Made by a program: the position numbers and the translations under genes. This document shows positions 63,556 through 64,000 of a stretch of 64,000 nt of DNA, piece after piece. The notes under the pieces were generated by a model. It did not search any database. It had not been told where the DNA came from and saw only the letters and a program-made list of their open reading frames with translations. The DNA is from Leptoclinus maculatus (lineage: Eukaryota; Chordata; Actinopteri; Perciformes; Stichaeidae): NCBI GenBank assembly GCA_032191485.1, contig JAVDOI010000010.1, forward strand, positions 22,025,839 through 22,089,838, given 5' to 3'. Within the stretch, counting starts at the first letter, position 1. Every line of letters begins with the position of its first letter.

Positions 63556-64000
63556 TAGCCGTGTTTGTCCTCAACCATCGGGGACTGTCTAATGTCTGAA
63601 GAAACAGCATTTTCATCCAGAATCCATTGCACCATTTCCTGAGACACGATCGTGATTGGTGGGTGCATCTTCTCTCCTGTACTGGATTCTATCTTTCCTG
63701 TGAAAGATCAATGAGAGTAGAATATAAGTCCACCCTCAGACAGTCTATTAACTGGCGTCCTGCCATGAAGTGTTTGTGACTGTACGTGTACGATCTGTCA
63801 GGGCTGAAAAACGTGTATCCGGTCTCAATCTGCCGTACCGCGCTGTGACTGATGTGACTGCTTCGATACTGTACGTGGTTACAGCGTCTTTCCTCCAGCA
63901 GGAGGAGGAAGCTCAGGGCAGACGGTTACAGACGCTGTGGTCGACAGAGCCTGTGTGGAGCTTAGACTGTATAGACACCATGCACAGGCAACATGTTGTA
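63556..64000 (+). other. Start of the next astn2 intron
   Basis: Stops occur in all frames, and no repeat or second exon was recognised before the window ends. Confidence 0.65.

Overview
The window is vertebrate nuclear DNA, almost certainly from a ray-finned (probably percomorph) fish. It has one clear spliced exon, no long single-exon genes, very dense (TG)n microsatellites, and dispersed repeats of fish type: a tRNA-headed SINE, hAT and Tc1/mariner relics, and short fold-back elements. The species assignment is an inference from repeat content; no species-specific marker was seen.

The only protein-coding sequence I can support is one internal exon near the right edge (63272-63549, + strand). 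It has a good polypyrimidine/AG acceptor, a GT donor and 92 in-frame codons. The peptide matches the segment of astrotactins that follows the MACPF domain; astrotactin-2 (astn2) fits better than astrotactin-1. Everything to its left (at least 63.2 kb) reads as one very large intron of that gene, and everything to its right (from 63550) as the start of the next intron. No other exon, nested gene, tRNA, rRNA or CRISPR array was found.

Layout. 0-8 kb: three long (TG)n tracts, a pyrimidine-rich stretch and a polypurine block lying between two TG tracts. 9-13 kb: antisense SINE tail, G21 run and a 784-bp CT/CCCT tract ending in a splice-acceptor-like CAG. 15.5-17.4 kb: (TG)n followed by a 1.6-kb minisatellite with 18-bp units and higher-order structure. 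21.3-22.5 kb: internally deleted hAT element with an 8-bp target duplication. 23.5 kb: SINE in plus orientation. 24.6-25.3 kb: GATA/GATG/GACA tetranucleotide tract. 26.8-27.5 kb: dead Tc1/mariner transposase relic and a fold-back sequence. 29.6 kb: fragment of a dispersed repeat whose longer inverted copy lies at 53.5-54.0 kb. 33.7 and 36.5 kb: telomere-like repeats. 34.9-35.8 kb: cluster of TG/CA tracts. 39.6-40.4 kb: complete 834-bp TA-flanked inverted-repeat element. 41.7-42.4 kb: second hAT relic with a recognisable C-terminal dimerisation region. 45.0-45.8 kb: minisatellite with a 160-bp higher-order period. 52.3-52.7 and 60.3 kb: further TG tracts. 62.2-62.6 kb: tail-to-tail pair of short inverted-repeat elements.

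The most coherent unusual pattern is that all ten TG tracts longer than 80 bp point the same way, so the astn2 pre-mRNA would carry ten long UG arrays. I found no convincing undescribed protein system; the interest here is in repeat architecture inside a giant neuronal-gene intron.
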